This document shows positions 23,801 to 34,262 of a stretch of DNA of 64,000 bases, piece after piece. The number at the start of each line of letters is the position of its first letter. The first letter of the stretch is position 1. The stretch spans positions 1,595,096-1,659,095 of the forward strand of contig WBMW01000471.1 in assembly GCA_013396635.1 (NCBI GenBank), written 5' to 3'. The notes under the pieces are model-generated. The model saw nothing but the letters and a program-made list of their open reading frames with translations, was not told the origin of the DNA and searched no databases. A program made the translations under genes and the position numbers. This DNA comes from Penelope pileata (Eukaryota > Chordata > Aves > Galliformes > Cracidae).

Positions 23801-26105
23801 TTCATGCCTGTTTGAAAGGAATAAGGAAGGAGGGGAAAAAACAGTGATGGCCCACAGAGAGCAGGAAACAGCTTTACCTCTGGGTTTATTCTCCTAGATA
23901 ACTTGATTCAAAGTGAACTGAGATTAACTCCAGTTCTACCTTTCACTATGCCAATGAACATCTTTCTTGCTTATGAACAATGGTGCAGAATTCCCATCAT
24001 ATTTCTAGAACATACAGGAATTTAGGGACTTCTCACTAGTGCTTGGCCTACAGAGAGAGTCTGATGGTTAAAGTACTGGAGATCTTCTAGGACAGAATTT
24101 CTCAGCATGGGCAATTAAATGAAAATCAGAGTTAGAAAGCCTGGCTGGGGTGTCTGAGCTTCCTGATATTCACGACTTCTGGGGGTCATGTAGGAACTGA
24201 AGAGCCAAACTTACAGATGTCCAACTGGTCCAGTTTCCCAGAGATGAGTGTAGGAAGTGATGACAATTTGCCTTTTCATGTGTTTCCAAAGTGCTACAAA
24301 CACAGCTGAAAGGAAAGGGGAAAAAAAAAAAAAGTGTGACTGGCCACTCTAGGCAAGTGCTTTGTCTAAGGCAGAGGTAAAAATAGCCCCTGACATTTTT
24401 CTTATCTCAGATTCGAACTCTAGGCACCACACCCCTTCTCTGTGTGTCTCATGCAATTTGTCAACCCAGAAAGATGAAAAAAAGGTGTTAAATAAAACAA
24501 CCAGGGTGCTTTCTGTTGATGGGATATAGAGAGGCAGAAGAGAAGGTTTCTGTGCCGCGGTGGTCAGTGACTGCTCAGATCAGAGGCATCTGATAGAAAC
24601 TGTCACAGGAGATCCTCACAAAGAGCATCTGTCTAGAGATTTCTGCATCCCTGGGAGAAAAGCTGCCCAAAGCATCTCCGTGCACTGCCTTTTGTGTTGT
24701 GGGCAGGAGGGATTTGTGCTTGTCTTCAGCATTTCTAAGGCAGTGGGTGAGATATCCAATCCTGTATGCATCTGAACAAATGAATCCTTGCAGGAGGCAG
24801 TTTTGGAATACTCTCCCCCTTCTACCTCAAGGGGGTCAACCCTTTGCTTTTGAGCCTTTTTCACAGTCCCAGAAACATGGGGAAGAGAAAAATGGGGAAG
24901 CAGGTCAGGGAAAGAGACAGCTCTGTGCAGGTCAGGGGTGCTTTCCTGGGCTCAGTTCAGCCCTTTCTCTCCGCTCTCTCATCACTATCCAAAGCTCTGA
25001 GGGCACTAATTCTGCTGGCAAGGCAGGCAGTGCTGCAGTGAGCTTTGGAGCTTGGCAGTACTGCTGTTTGGTGGGCCAGCAAACCATTATTTTAGAAGCG
25101 GGGCTGTTCTGTGGGCCCCATCAAATAACACTCAGGTCAGGTTTGTTCTTGAAGTGAGCCTTCATTGGCTGACCTTGACATACATGGCCAAATTTTCCTT
25201 AATGACCTTGGGTCTCTGTGAAAAACTGTTTAAGTGGAGATGGCCTTGGCCACAGGATCTTTTCAGCCATGAAATGTGCCAGCTACCTCATTCCAAAATA
25301 CCCCAGAATGACCTCATCCCTCCAAGTAAATGTCAGAGTACAAGAGAGACTAAAGAGAAGTGGGGAGAGAGAGGAGCTGTTCATCTCAATCAGAATCAGA
25401 CCCAGCCTCCTCATCTACTCTAACAAGTGAAATCAAATCAAACCCCTGATAAAAGCAGGATTTTCTTTTTCAATGAAAGGTGATGGAAAATGTGGCTTTC
25501 GGTTCTCATCTCTTTTGGTGGAAAGCTGGTAAACTGATTAATGTTGTCAGCATTCAGATTTGCCTGTGTGATGTTCCTTATTGCTGTCCTGGGACTTCGT
25601 TTAAGGATTTTTGCATCTAATTGTGTGCACGACTGGATAGATCACTGGGCTGAGCAAATCCAGTTAGAAGGTGGAGTGGGATGGTCTCAAGAACAATAAA
25701 TACAAGACCTCTTTTGAAGTCTTGCTTATGAGCAAATTCTTCTGTTTCATCCATGTGGAAAAGGAACCAGAAGTGAGAGGTGTTAAAGCACCAGAAAGGT
25801 ATGAAGATATATCTGGAGGTCTGGGATGAAAGTGTGAGAAAGAGGCAAAGTTAGAAGAGAAACACCAGCATAGGAGCACCCTTTTTGTAACGAGCTGTTT
25901 TACAAAATGTGGAAAATGTTAGAATTTCAAGCATCAGCTGCAAGTCCTAATGGTGTATTAACAACTTAATATACCTTGGAAAATGTTGTTAGAGGCAAGT
26001 AGCAGAATAAATACAGGAAAAGGATGAAGCCATTTTTACCTGAGGCAAAACCTATCTGCAAAGAGCCAGAGGGCTAGAAAAGAGACCTTGGTGAAGATTC
26101 GTCAT
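23801..26105. other. Non-coding stretch, no gene recognised
   Basis: Includes a 13-nt A run near 24320 and open frames up to 152 codons at 24699-25157 that overlap other frames on both strands. No domain, splice-flanked exon or transposon was recognised. Confidence 0.55.
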
Positions 26106-26506
26106 AAAATCATACAATCATAGAGTTGTTTGAGTTGGAAGGGACTTTTAAAGGCCATCCAGCCCCACTCCCTGCCATGCACAGGGACATCCACAGCTCC
26201 ATCACGGTGCTCAGAGCTCCCCCAGCCCCTCTGAGTGTCTCCAGGAATGGGCATCCCCCACCTGTCAGGGTTCCAGTGCTTCACTATCCTCATCGTAAAA
26301 AACTTTTTCTTATATCCACCCTAAATCTCCCCTCTTTTAGTTTGAAACCATTTCCCCTTGTGCTGTCACCACAGACCCTGCTGAAGAGTGTGTCCCCTTC
26401 TTTCTTATGGCCCTCCTTTAGATACTGAAAGGTCACAATGAGGTCTCCCCAGAGCCTTCTCTTCTCCAGGCTGAACAGCCCCAGCTCTCTGCCTGTCCTT
26501 GTAGGG
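26106..26506 (-). mobile_element. CR1 LINE fragment, about 400 bp, minus strand
   Basis: Begins on the plus strand with AATCATACAATCATAGAG and GAGTTGGAAGGGACTTTTAA, the reverse complement of a CR1 3' terminus. It continues through the diagnostic conserved 3' region (AAACCATTTCCCCTTGTGCT, CTTCTCCAGGCTGAACAGCC) and stops near CTTGTAGGG. It contains only the 3' untranslated region and the very end of the former ORF2, so it is an inactive 5'-truncated copy. Good match to family consensus indicates moderate age. Confidence 0.96.
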
Positions 26507-29500
26507 CTAGATGGTTAGTCTATCCCTTAAAGCTTCTCTGATTTCCATCAATGCCTTACCTAAGCATTTTTGTCTTTTCTTCCGTGGAAGTTGAGGAAAT
26601 CCTGCCATCCTCATTGTACAGATAAGGACCTATGATGCAGAGGGAAGAATACATGCAAAGAAATGTGTGTGTGGCTGTCAGGCTCTGAAGTACATCTGAG
26701 AATCCCACAAGATGCCTAACTACACAAAAAGAGCTGAGACTGTTTGATTCCCCCAGAAGCCAATGGAAGAATAGCAATTGGGTTCCTGATGCCACTGGGC
26801 ATCCTCTTAATCCAAGATACATATTCTATGACTGGTGAATGGAAAGGAGCTACAGCTTTTCTGTTAAAGAGTTTAGAATTAGAAACGGATTTGGTAAAGC
26901 AAAACAAAACAAAGCACAATCGTTTGTGTTAAATCTTGCACAAAAAATACTTCTGGTTTTCTTCCAGATTTAGATATATTATTGTTAAAATAAATTAATA
27001 TTTGTTCTTATCCTCACACTTTGCCTTTTCTATTTAACCAAGTTGCTATTTTTGAGTTGAAAGTGTGCACACAAAAAAATGCAAATCCCAAATTTCAAAG
27101 GCACCTTCCACTTGGAATTGGATCTATTTTTGTCCCTGTGACTATCTTGCGCAGCTCTAATTGTCATGCCCCTCTCTGAAATCCACAGTGTGCTCCTCTC
27201 GCCAGCATATTTTTGGATTATTGTACATTGTGATCAGCCTTTTGTGTTCTTTTTGAAATGGGCCATATTTTGACATGAGGTGCCGAGTCATGCATAAGGT
27301 GGATCTTATTTGTGTCTCAAAGAAATCTTCTTTTTTTTATTCCGATGTACCTGGGCCAACACCTGGCAGAGTTTCTCCCGTTTCCCAGGCAGACAAGAGA
27401 AAAAGAACCTAAAGCCCAGCAAAGCAAGGAGCAGCTCAAAACAATTCATTTTATTATTATTATAAAATGTCGTTTGGAGTGCCAACTTTGTATTGTCGCT
27501 TCCATGCTTACGCTTTTTGTCAAAAAACTGAACACTGAAACAATGTCCCAAAGAAAGAATTCTTCTTTTGAAACCAGGGACTCAGGGGTGAAGTATTTAA
27601 TTTCTGCATGCCAGAAATACAGTCAAACATGACTGGGGATTCAATGAACAAAACGACTGGAGAATGATGATTGATTTTCTAAAGGCAAATTACGTACTTT
27701 AAGCACTTTTAGAGAGTGATGGGGAGGAGGAAGAGCACTTGATGGGGCAGAAAATCCAAATAATCCCATCTGCTGTAGGACTCAGTGTTTTCTCAAGTGT
27801 TTCCCTTTTGTGCCCTGCACCTTTTTCCTTCTATTTCTGTTTCTTACCTGGTGCATTATCAACATACATGAACGCCGTTTGCTATGTTATCAAAAGGAGG
27901 AATGCATTTTTGCCAGATAATTTAGAAAAAAAGACTGTAGACAGAACCTGCATCAGTCAATGCAAGAACCAGCATCCTAAATTTTGTGTCTCCAGCCTTT
28001 CTTTGAGTAGGTCTCTGAGAGTGTCTTTTCTCCTCCTGGATCTTGAGGGGTTGAACACAACGTGCCTGGTATCAGTGCTGCTGCTTTGTGCTCCAGCGCC
28101 CTGCCAGAAAACTCCTGTCCTCTGTGCACAGATTTGCAGAGACAGGTGAACCAAGCAGGGGCTCCATACCTACACTTTATCCCACAAGCCCGGCTGCCCA
28201 ATGAACCCATGCAGAGCAAGCTCCAGTAGATTTGTGTTGCTGCTTGTGCTGGCCAGCTGCTTCACAAATAGTTGAACTATTTTAGTTTTGTGACCATAAT
28301 CATTTGGCCCCCTTGGTGCTATCCATCACCTGTGGATGAAAATGAAAAGACTTGAAAATCAGGTGACAATAATCCAGTAGGTCTAGGGATGTGTGTGCAT
28401 GTGGGAGCACAGAGCAAAGAAGGCTGCTGTAAGAAAATCGTTAAGCTCACTAGAAATTGAGTGTCTGGCACTGGAGAGAAGGAACGTGTTTATGAGGGAA
28501 GTGGAGAAGCACAGCAAAGTGTTCTGTTTTTTATAACTGGAGACTACATCCCCTTGAAGGTTTTGTTCCAGTTGCATATCCTATGGCATCACACGTGATG
28601 CTCAAGGATGAATTTTTGGGCTAAAGAGAAGCAATATGACTGCAGGTCTCAGACTGGTTGGGCAGGAGGTCTGTGTAAGATGAAATTGTTATTCTGGATA
28701 TGAGCATTCATAGTTCCAGCTGAAATTCTTAAAGCCACGATAAGAGACAAATTAATGAAGAGGCACCTGGTGTCAGTCCCAGGCACCGAGCATTGTCAGA
28801 GATCCCTCAGTTGTGTCCTCCTGGGATAGTAAATGTTGTCTAATGATGAATACCTGGAGTACTTGCCTGATCCTAATGCTGTCTTGCCACCCATGAAGGT
28901 TATTTTTACCATCTTTCCCCAACTCCACTTTTCCTCCATGTGCAGATGGAAAGGAGTGAGCAGGCTGAGTAGAAGCTGGAGGTGCACACCATGGGCTCAA
29001 CAGGTGTCACACAGATTTTGTGTGCCTCTGCTGGAGCTGTGCTTCATGTCTGTCAGCACTCACGGGTGGAGAAGCAGGGACTGTGATGGGATACTTGTCC
29101 ATGGGCACATGGCTGAGGGTCAGGCCCCGTATTTCCGTCCTGAGAGACCTGGTCTTTGGTTGCCTTGCTGACCAACCTGAGCAGAGCTAACCTTGATTTG
29201 TACTGGAGAAGGAGAAGGGAAAATTGAATACAACAAGATGAATCCTAGAATAGAAACGGCCACTGGAGAGGGAGACAGAGTGCAAGGAGGAAAAGCTAAC
29301 GCCATGGCCTCTGTGCTTCCATCTTTGCAGGTCCCACAGGCATCATAACCATAAACAGCCTCTTCAAAAAATGTGAATATTATGCTGCTTTCTGACAGTT
29401 TTTTTCCCAATTTCCTTTTGTCTTTACAAGTAGCTGAAGAAAATAAATATTTAATGACCTATTTCAATATTTTAATGTAGGTTTCTTGTTAAAACACCAC

Positions 29501-29950
29501 AAATCTCTCCATGAAAGGGAGACAATAGAATACTAAAGTAATGAGCATTGCAGCAAGTGGGAAGCAGGCTGAAGGAAGAGGGGAAGTGAAAGAAGTGAGG
29601 CAAGGCTGCAGAACACAGGGGCATGTCTTCATCAGGTGCAAGTCACCACTGCCCATGACTGCAGCACTGCCTGGTTTCAAGTGCCTCCTTCCAGGGCTTA
29701 TGGGGAAGAAAGCCCCAGTCAGTTTGCTGTTCTACCACTTACCAATCCTTTGTATAAAAGCACAGCAGAGTTGTTCTCCTCTGTGACCTGTCAGGGTCAT
29801 TTTTATTTGGATTATTTTTGTTCATTTGCACATTAAATCCTTTATGTGGTACTTCCATGTTCACACTCATTTTATCTGCATTTGAGGTTGTTCTCTTGCA
29901 CAGGAAAGTGGTACAAGGCATTTGGTGTAGTGTCTTAGTGGCATCCATAG
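26507..29950. other. Non-coding stretch between two CR1 copies
   Basis: Short frames only (at most 136 codons at 27739-28149, overlapped by frames on the other strand). The segment 27000-27300 is AT-rich and complex. A TATA-like GTATAAAAGC occurs at about 29752 without supporting promoter context. No other element recognised. Confidence 0.55.
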
Positions 29951-30450
29951 GAATCATAGGATCACAGACTATCCCGAGTTGGAAGGGACTCACAGGGATC
30001 ACCTAATCCAACCCCAGCACCACACAGCAGCACCCAAAACCAAACCCTGTTGAGCTCCAGTAGCATGGGGCCACCCTGGGCAGCAGTGCCATGCCCACAC
30101 CGCTGGGGCAGAGCCTTTTCCTGATTAACAACCTAAAACTCCCCTGATACAGCTCCATGCTGTTCCCTCTCATGCTGCTCCCTCAGGCCCTGTCCCTGTC
30201 CTCAGAGAGCAGAGCTCAGTGCTGCCCTCTGCTCCCTGTGAGGGACTGCAGGCTGTGAGGGAGCTGCAGGCCGCCATGAGGCCTCCCCTCAGCCCTTGCT
30301 CCTCTGGGCCGAAAAAACTCAGGGACCTCAGTTGCTCCTCACACATTTCACCCTCCAGACCCTTCACCATCTTTGTAGCCCTCCTTTGTATCCTCTCTAA
30401 TAGTTTTACGTCCTGATATTGTCATGCCCAAAAAAGAAACCAGAAAACAT
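29951..30450 (-). mobile_element. CR1 LINE fragment, about 500 bp, minus strand
   Basis: Starts on the plus strand with GAATCATAGGATCACAGACT and GAGTTGGAAGGGACTCACAG, i.e. the reversed CR1 3' end. It extends through CACCTAATCCAACCCC, a GC-rich middle, and the conserved CCCTTCACCATCTTTGTAGC and CCTCCTTTGTATCCTCTC motifs to a degenerate GATATTGTCATGCCC. It diverges from the 26.1-kb copy in the central part, so a different CR1 subfamily is likely. The right boundary is soft. The open minus frame over part of it (30170-30370) is a remnant effect. Confidence 0.93.
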
Positions 30451-32099
30451 TGCTATGGACTTCAGACCACCCAGAGTATCCTGTACGCATTCCTGGTGCA
30501 GGGCCAAGGCTACTTCATTAAGCAGCGGTCATCATGCAGCCAGGGGTATCCTCCCACGGTGGGAGCCTTGTTCTGGGGCAGGTGGGCTGCAGCCCCAGAC
30601 ATGTGGCAGTGAGAAGGCTCCATGCAGAGACACCCTGGGAGTGGAATCTTGGCCTGGTAGCTGCAGTGAATGTTTTATACCTCTCTCTCTGTCCTTACTC
30701 TGTCTGGTCTCAGCAGCAGTCTCTAGCCAACATAATTCTTTGTGAGTTACTTTCGTTAGCAAAACCTTTCACCCTATGAAGATGTTCTACTTAATTAGTA
30801 AAAGTTCAATTTTTTTTGTCACCGACAGAGCCCTATACATCACCATGTCTGGAGAGTCATTAGCTGTAAAATTAATCAGGGTGGATAGCGGCTGAATAGA
30901 GTCAGGGCCCTTTGTGTTCCTTCCCACATCTCTGCCTCCAACGTGAGAATCTTTTTAAGAAGGGGAATCCTAAAAGCATCTCTGAATACCCAAGAGAACA
31001 GTTTCTAGGGTACCACTGAACTGGGGGTTGTTCCTGAGCCTCGAGTGGAGGGGGACCTGGCAAGGCTCAGCACACAGGAGGCTGTCAAAAGTCGTCCACC
31101 TCAGTCTGACCCATGGAGCACTGCACCTGGGGAACTCAGCTAAGCTGTTGGGTGGCTGAGATTTTCCTCTCACCCACCTCAGGGTGCACGTCGAAGACAC
31201 TCCTCTTTTTCACTGTTTCACAGGCAAGTTTGGTGTGAGTCGGGATGTGAAAGAAGCAGGGCCAGGTTTAATAGAAGGCTTTGCCACATGCCCTAGCTTG
31301 AGGATTGTGTGCTACAAGAGAGTGTCCTGAGGAAATCCAGGAGCATAGGAGAAATTTACACAAGCAGAGAACCAAGTATGTAAGCCAGACTGTTTTTGTG
31401 CTGCACCAAAAGAATTGTGCCACAGTTCTCAGCCCTCGAGCATGGTGCTTGCTTCTGCACAGCCAGAATGTCCTGGGAGCAGCCTGGTGACTGCCTTAGC
31501 AGTGGGACCCAGATGAAAGCACCGTGCTTTTCCTCCCCTTCATTGCACTGTGTCTGTTGTGCAGCAGTGGGGCTGTCAGGGTTTTCTTTAGCCCATCATG
31601 GCTCAGTGTTGGACTCCATCCCAGCTGTGTGCTTATTGCTGCTCAGGAGGTCTCTCCTTCAAGGCAGTGACTGCAATTTCCCACAAGCTCACCTATTTCC
31701 AAGTGGATCAATAGACACCAGAAGACTAAATGACATGCTTGGGTTCACAGCATGGCTCCGCATGGGTTTCCAGGTCAGCTTCTTCCTGGCCATTCTTTAT
31801 CTTTACACCAGTTTGCTCCCTGGGTGTGGAGTCTCTGTTTTCTGCTGGCAGATGAAGCCCATCTGTGGCTACAAGCAGGTGGGGAGTGTTGCAGGAAGTT
31901 GTGCTGGGGGTGTCGGATGCTTTGCAGGGATTTTTGGACAGGTATGTTAGCTTAAGAGGCTTTTTATAAAAAGATCTTGTGTCATTCCTACGTCCTCAGC
32001 GCAGGACACTGTACATGTCAGTGTCACTTTATTTCTTCCTGTTCTGGTGCTTAGTTTTAGCAGGGAGGTACTGGTGGCAAGTTGTGATTGAGAGCACTC
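30451..32099. other. Non-coding stretch, no gene recognised
   Basis: Bases 30770-30930 are AT-rich and complex (CTTAATTAGTAAAAG, GTCATTAGC, GTAAAATTAATC) and could be regulatory. An open plus frame at 31396-31950 starts at a TTG; its first ATG is at 31468 and leaves 160 codons. It is Cys/Leu/Ser-rich without domains. About one such frame is expected by chance in this window. Confidence 0.5.
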
Positions 32100-32161
32100 A
32101 TATTATTGGTTTTTATTGTTATTAGTATTGCTATTACTGTTATTACAATTGCTATTATTAC
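32100..32161 (+). repeat. Imperfect ATT-type microsatellite
   Basis: About 60 bp of interrupted ATT/TTG triplets (TATTATTGG, TATTGTTATTAG, GCTATTACTGTTATTAC). It is heavily degenerated and probably old. Confidence 0.8.
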
Positions 32162-33723
32162 AGAATACCTTACTATTTGGTTCCTAGCAAAGGGAATTTT
32201 TTAGAGATAGTGCAAACGAATGCAGATAAATTGCTAACATTTGTAATTTTGCATAATTGATCATGGGACCTCCTTGAAAGCAAATTCCTTCATCTCATGG
32301 TACACTTCATTTTGATATAGAACGAGACCAGACAGGAGGAAGAAGCAAATATTTTGCCTGCATAGAAATATGTCTTCCCATTTGGCAATCTTCCTCCTCG
32401 GAAAGCATCTAAAAGCAGACATCCTGGGAGGGCCTTGCCTGGGCTGCTGCGTTCCCTCCAGGACTTGCCACTTCTCTGCTGCTGATGCTTAGAATGCTGA
32501 AGCATTTTGGAGTCTTCTTTGACTAACAAGTGGCTCAAGGCCTCCAGCTCTGTCCTCACACTCCTGTCGAGTGTAGTTAAGTAAGTGTCTTAACAAATGG
32601 AAAGTGATTTATTTGCCACAGTCCCTCTGGGTACGAGTCCCACCCAACCGGAATCACAAACGCAGAGGCCTTGTCCCTAGGACTGAAGCATGTGCATCTC
32701 AGTAAACAATTCTGTCCTTGGCATCTGATTGATTTATAAAGCTCATTTTCAGTGTGCTTGTGCAGGGATAAAGTAGAAAAAATGGGAGCTTCCTGCCTCA
32801 AAACTCAATCTGATCCCTTGCAGTAGGACATCCTTTAGGCACAGTGTCTCTGCAAAGCTACACATCTTTTCTACTTGCTTCCCTGGGCAGAGCAATGGGG
32901 TAAAACAAATGTTAGGATTCACCCAAACCAATATGGATTGTGCATTTTTTTCCCGTTTGCCTTTCAGTGTGAAAATAAAAGGGAAAGAGGATTTCTCTTA
33001 GGCTGAATGAAAAAGTTTTGTTTTCCATTAAGCACAAAAATTCTTTTCATCTTTGGAAATCTTTAGGCTTAGGACAAATACAATTTGGATAACAGAAAAC
33101 CCCATTTTCTTTTCAAGAGAGTCTTCATTGCTAAAATGCTGGAGTGGGATATTATCTTTCTTATTTGCTCTTGTTTTCACATTAGCTATTTGAGGGAGTC
33201 AAAACAAATTTGTAAAAAGCTTTCTGTGCTCTGAAATTACTTTTCCAGTGAACAAAAAATTGACCAGTAACATTATACCCAGCTACAGTGAGCAAGCTCT
33301 GTTTAGGCTTTTCCTAGCATCTTTTTCTCTTAAGCTTTTATTAGCAGAGACTGAAACCCCGCCTTGCAGACTATGTGGAGTTTAGGCCACAGGATGGCTT
33401 GACAATGTCCATAGAGGACCAGACCCTGTTGGGTCCCATCTTTAACGTACGTAGTGGGAGGACCATTAGCGCTTGAAATGGTAGCAGAGGTCATCACTGC
33501 TGATTTAGACAGGAGGATAAAATAGTATCGATTCAGGATTGCGGCCAGGTGAAGACACCATCATACTATTTGTTTGTGCTTCATTTTCAGTAAATGAATT
33601 AATTTATAGATGGGATTCGTGTGATTTATAGAACAGAGATTTGGAATAGAAAGTGCAGGGCAGTTCATGAGCTGAAGACTGGATTAGGATTTAGGGAAAG
33701 AAAAAGAGATATAGTTACCATAA
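32162..33723. other. Non-coding stretch upstream of the retroviral remnant
   Basis: No gene recognised. The part from about 33360 to 33720 may include further decayed internal sequence of the retroelement that ends at 34262, but I see no gag, protease, polymerase or envelope motif that would support this. The rest is ordinary AT-rich DNA. Confidence 0.45.
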
Positions 33724-33930
33724 GTGAAAGGAAAGATGTATTTTGGTCTGAATTCCACTGCAGACAGAAGAAGGAGTTCTCTTACGAGCTGTCCTAGCTG
33801 GATTTATGCTGCGTTGTCCTTAATTCTTGTGGGATTACAACAAGCAGAGTCAGTAAACTTCATGAATGAAGATCAGCCACGGGATCGAGATACCATTGTA
33901 CTTATCGGGAGGAAGCCCCGGGAGCTGTAA
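33724..33930 (+). pseudogene. Short frame abutting an LTR, possible retroviral env remnant
   Basis: The frame opens with a GTG at 33724; the first ATG is at 33736 and the stop overlaps the first bases of the LTR. It encodes a basic segment followed by a hydrophobic stretch (YAALSLILVGL) ending in an Ala-Glu-Ser site, the layout of a cleavable signal peptide, then a short charged tail. No receptor-binding, cleavage or transmembrane regions are present. Direct abutment to an LTR suggests a heavily deleted envelope leader, but homology was not established. It could equally be a chance frame of 64 codons. Confidence 0.3.
33907..33925 (+). other. Possible polypurine-tract relic
   Basis: GGGAGGAAGCCCCGGGAGC lies immediately before the putative 5' TG of the LTR. 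Retroviral 3' LTRs are preceded by a purine-rich primer for plus-strand synthesis. The tract is interrupted by four C residues, so if it is a polypurine tract it is an unusual or decayed one. Confidence 0.3.
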
Positions 33931-34172
33931 AGGAGCATAAGGAATGTGGGACAAGAGCTCCGGGTGTGGACTGTTGTCTGTGTAAGATAGCAACTATGTT
34001 TATCCTGTGATCCTCAAGACAAGGATGTCTCTGCCCTTCAAGACAAGGAAGATACTGAAGGAGCTGCTCAAGTCTTGTTGTTAGATAAATTGTTAGCCAC
34101 TGATTTATGAGTAGAAAAATACTGTTTGTAGAGTTCTCGGTTTTGCACGTTGTTGCATCAGCCAGGAAGGCC

Positions 34173-34178
34173 TATAAA
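34173..34178 (+). promoter_or_regulatory. LTR TATA box
   Basis: TATAAA within GGCCTATAAAGGCCC, a short GC-flanked palindromic context typical of a retroviral U3 core promoter. Start of transcription would be expected roughly 25-30 bases downstream, after the AATAAA. Confidence 0.6.
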
Positions 34179-34195
34179 GGCCCAGCTAGCTTTTC

Positions 34196-34201
34196 AATAA
34201 A
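34196..34201 (+). terminator. LTR polyadenylation signal
   Basis: AATAAA in CTTTTCAATAAAAGAG. Its position at the end of U3 means it would serve RNAs ending in this LTR, with cleavage some 15-30 bases downstream. Confidence 0.55.
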
Positions 34202-34262
34202 AGAGAATTCGTAGAAGTAATCTTTGAACCCACCTTGGAGTCCGTGTGGTTAATACGCCACA

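Larger units (their letters stand above)
33926..34262 (+). mobile_element. Endogenous retrovirus LTR (solo or 3' LTR), about 337 bp
   Basis: The segment begins TGTAAAGGAG and ends ACGCCACA, giving the TG...CA termini of an LTR. Inside are a U3-like part with a direct repeat of TCAAGACAAGGA (34014-34025 and 34038-34049), a TATA box TATAAA at 34173-34178, and AATAAA at 34196-34201, only 17 bases after it. Placement of the polyadenylation signal just upstream of the expected start site is the arrangement known in avian alpharetroviral and some betaretroviral LTRs. No tRNA primer-binding site follows the 3' end, so it is not a 5' LTR of an intact provirus. The family was not identified and exact ends are inferred. 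Confidence 0.65.

Noticed and set aside
24405..24430. tRNA B-box-like GATTCGAAC on the minus strand
   Set aside because: The T-arm stem does not pair (two clear mismatches) and no A box or acceptor stem is found at the right distance.
29745..29770. TATA-like GTATAAAAGC as a promoter
   Set aside because: No start-site context, CpG enrichment or downstream exon; such hexamers are frequent.
31396..31950. 184-codon plus frame with a hydrophobic segment
   Set aside because: It opens with TTG, has 160 codons from the first ATG, no domain, and is within chance expectation.
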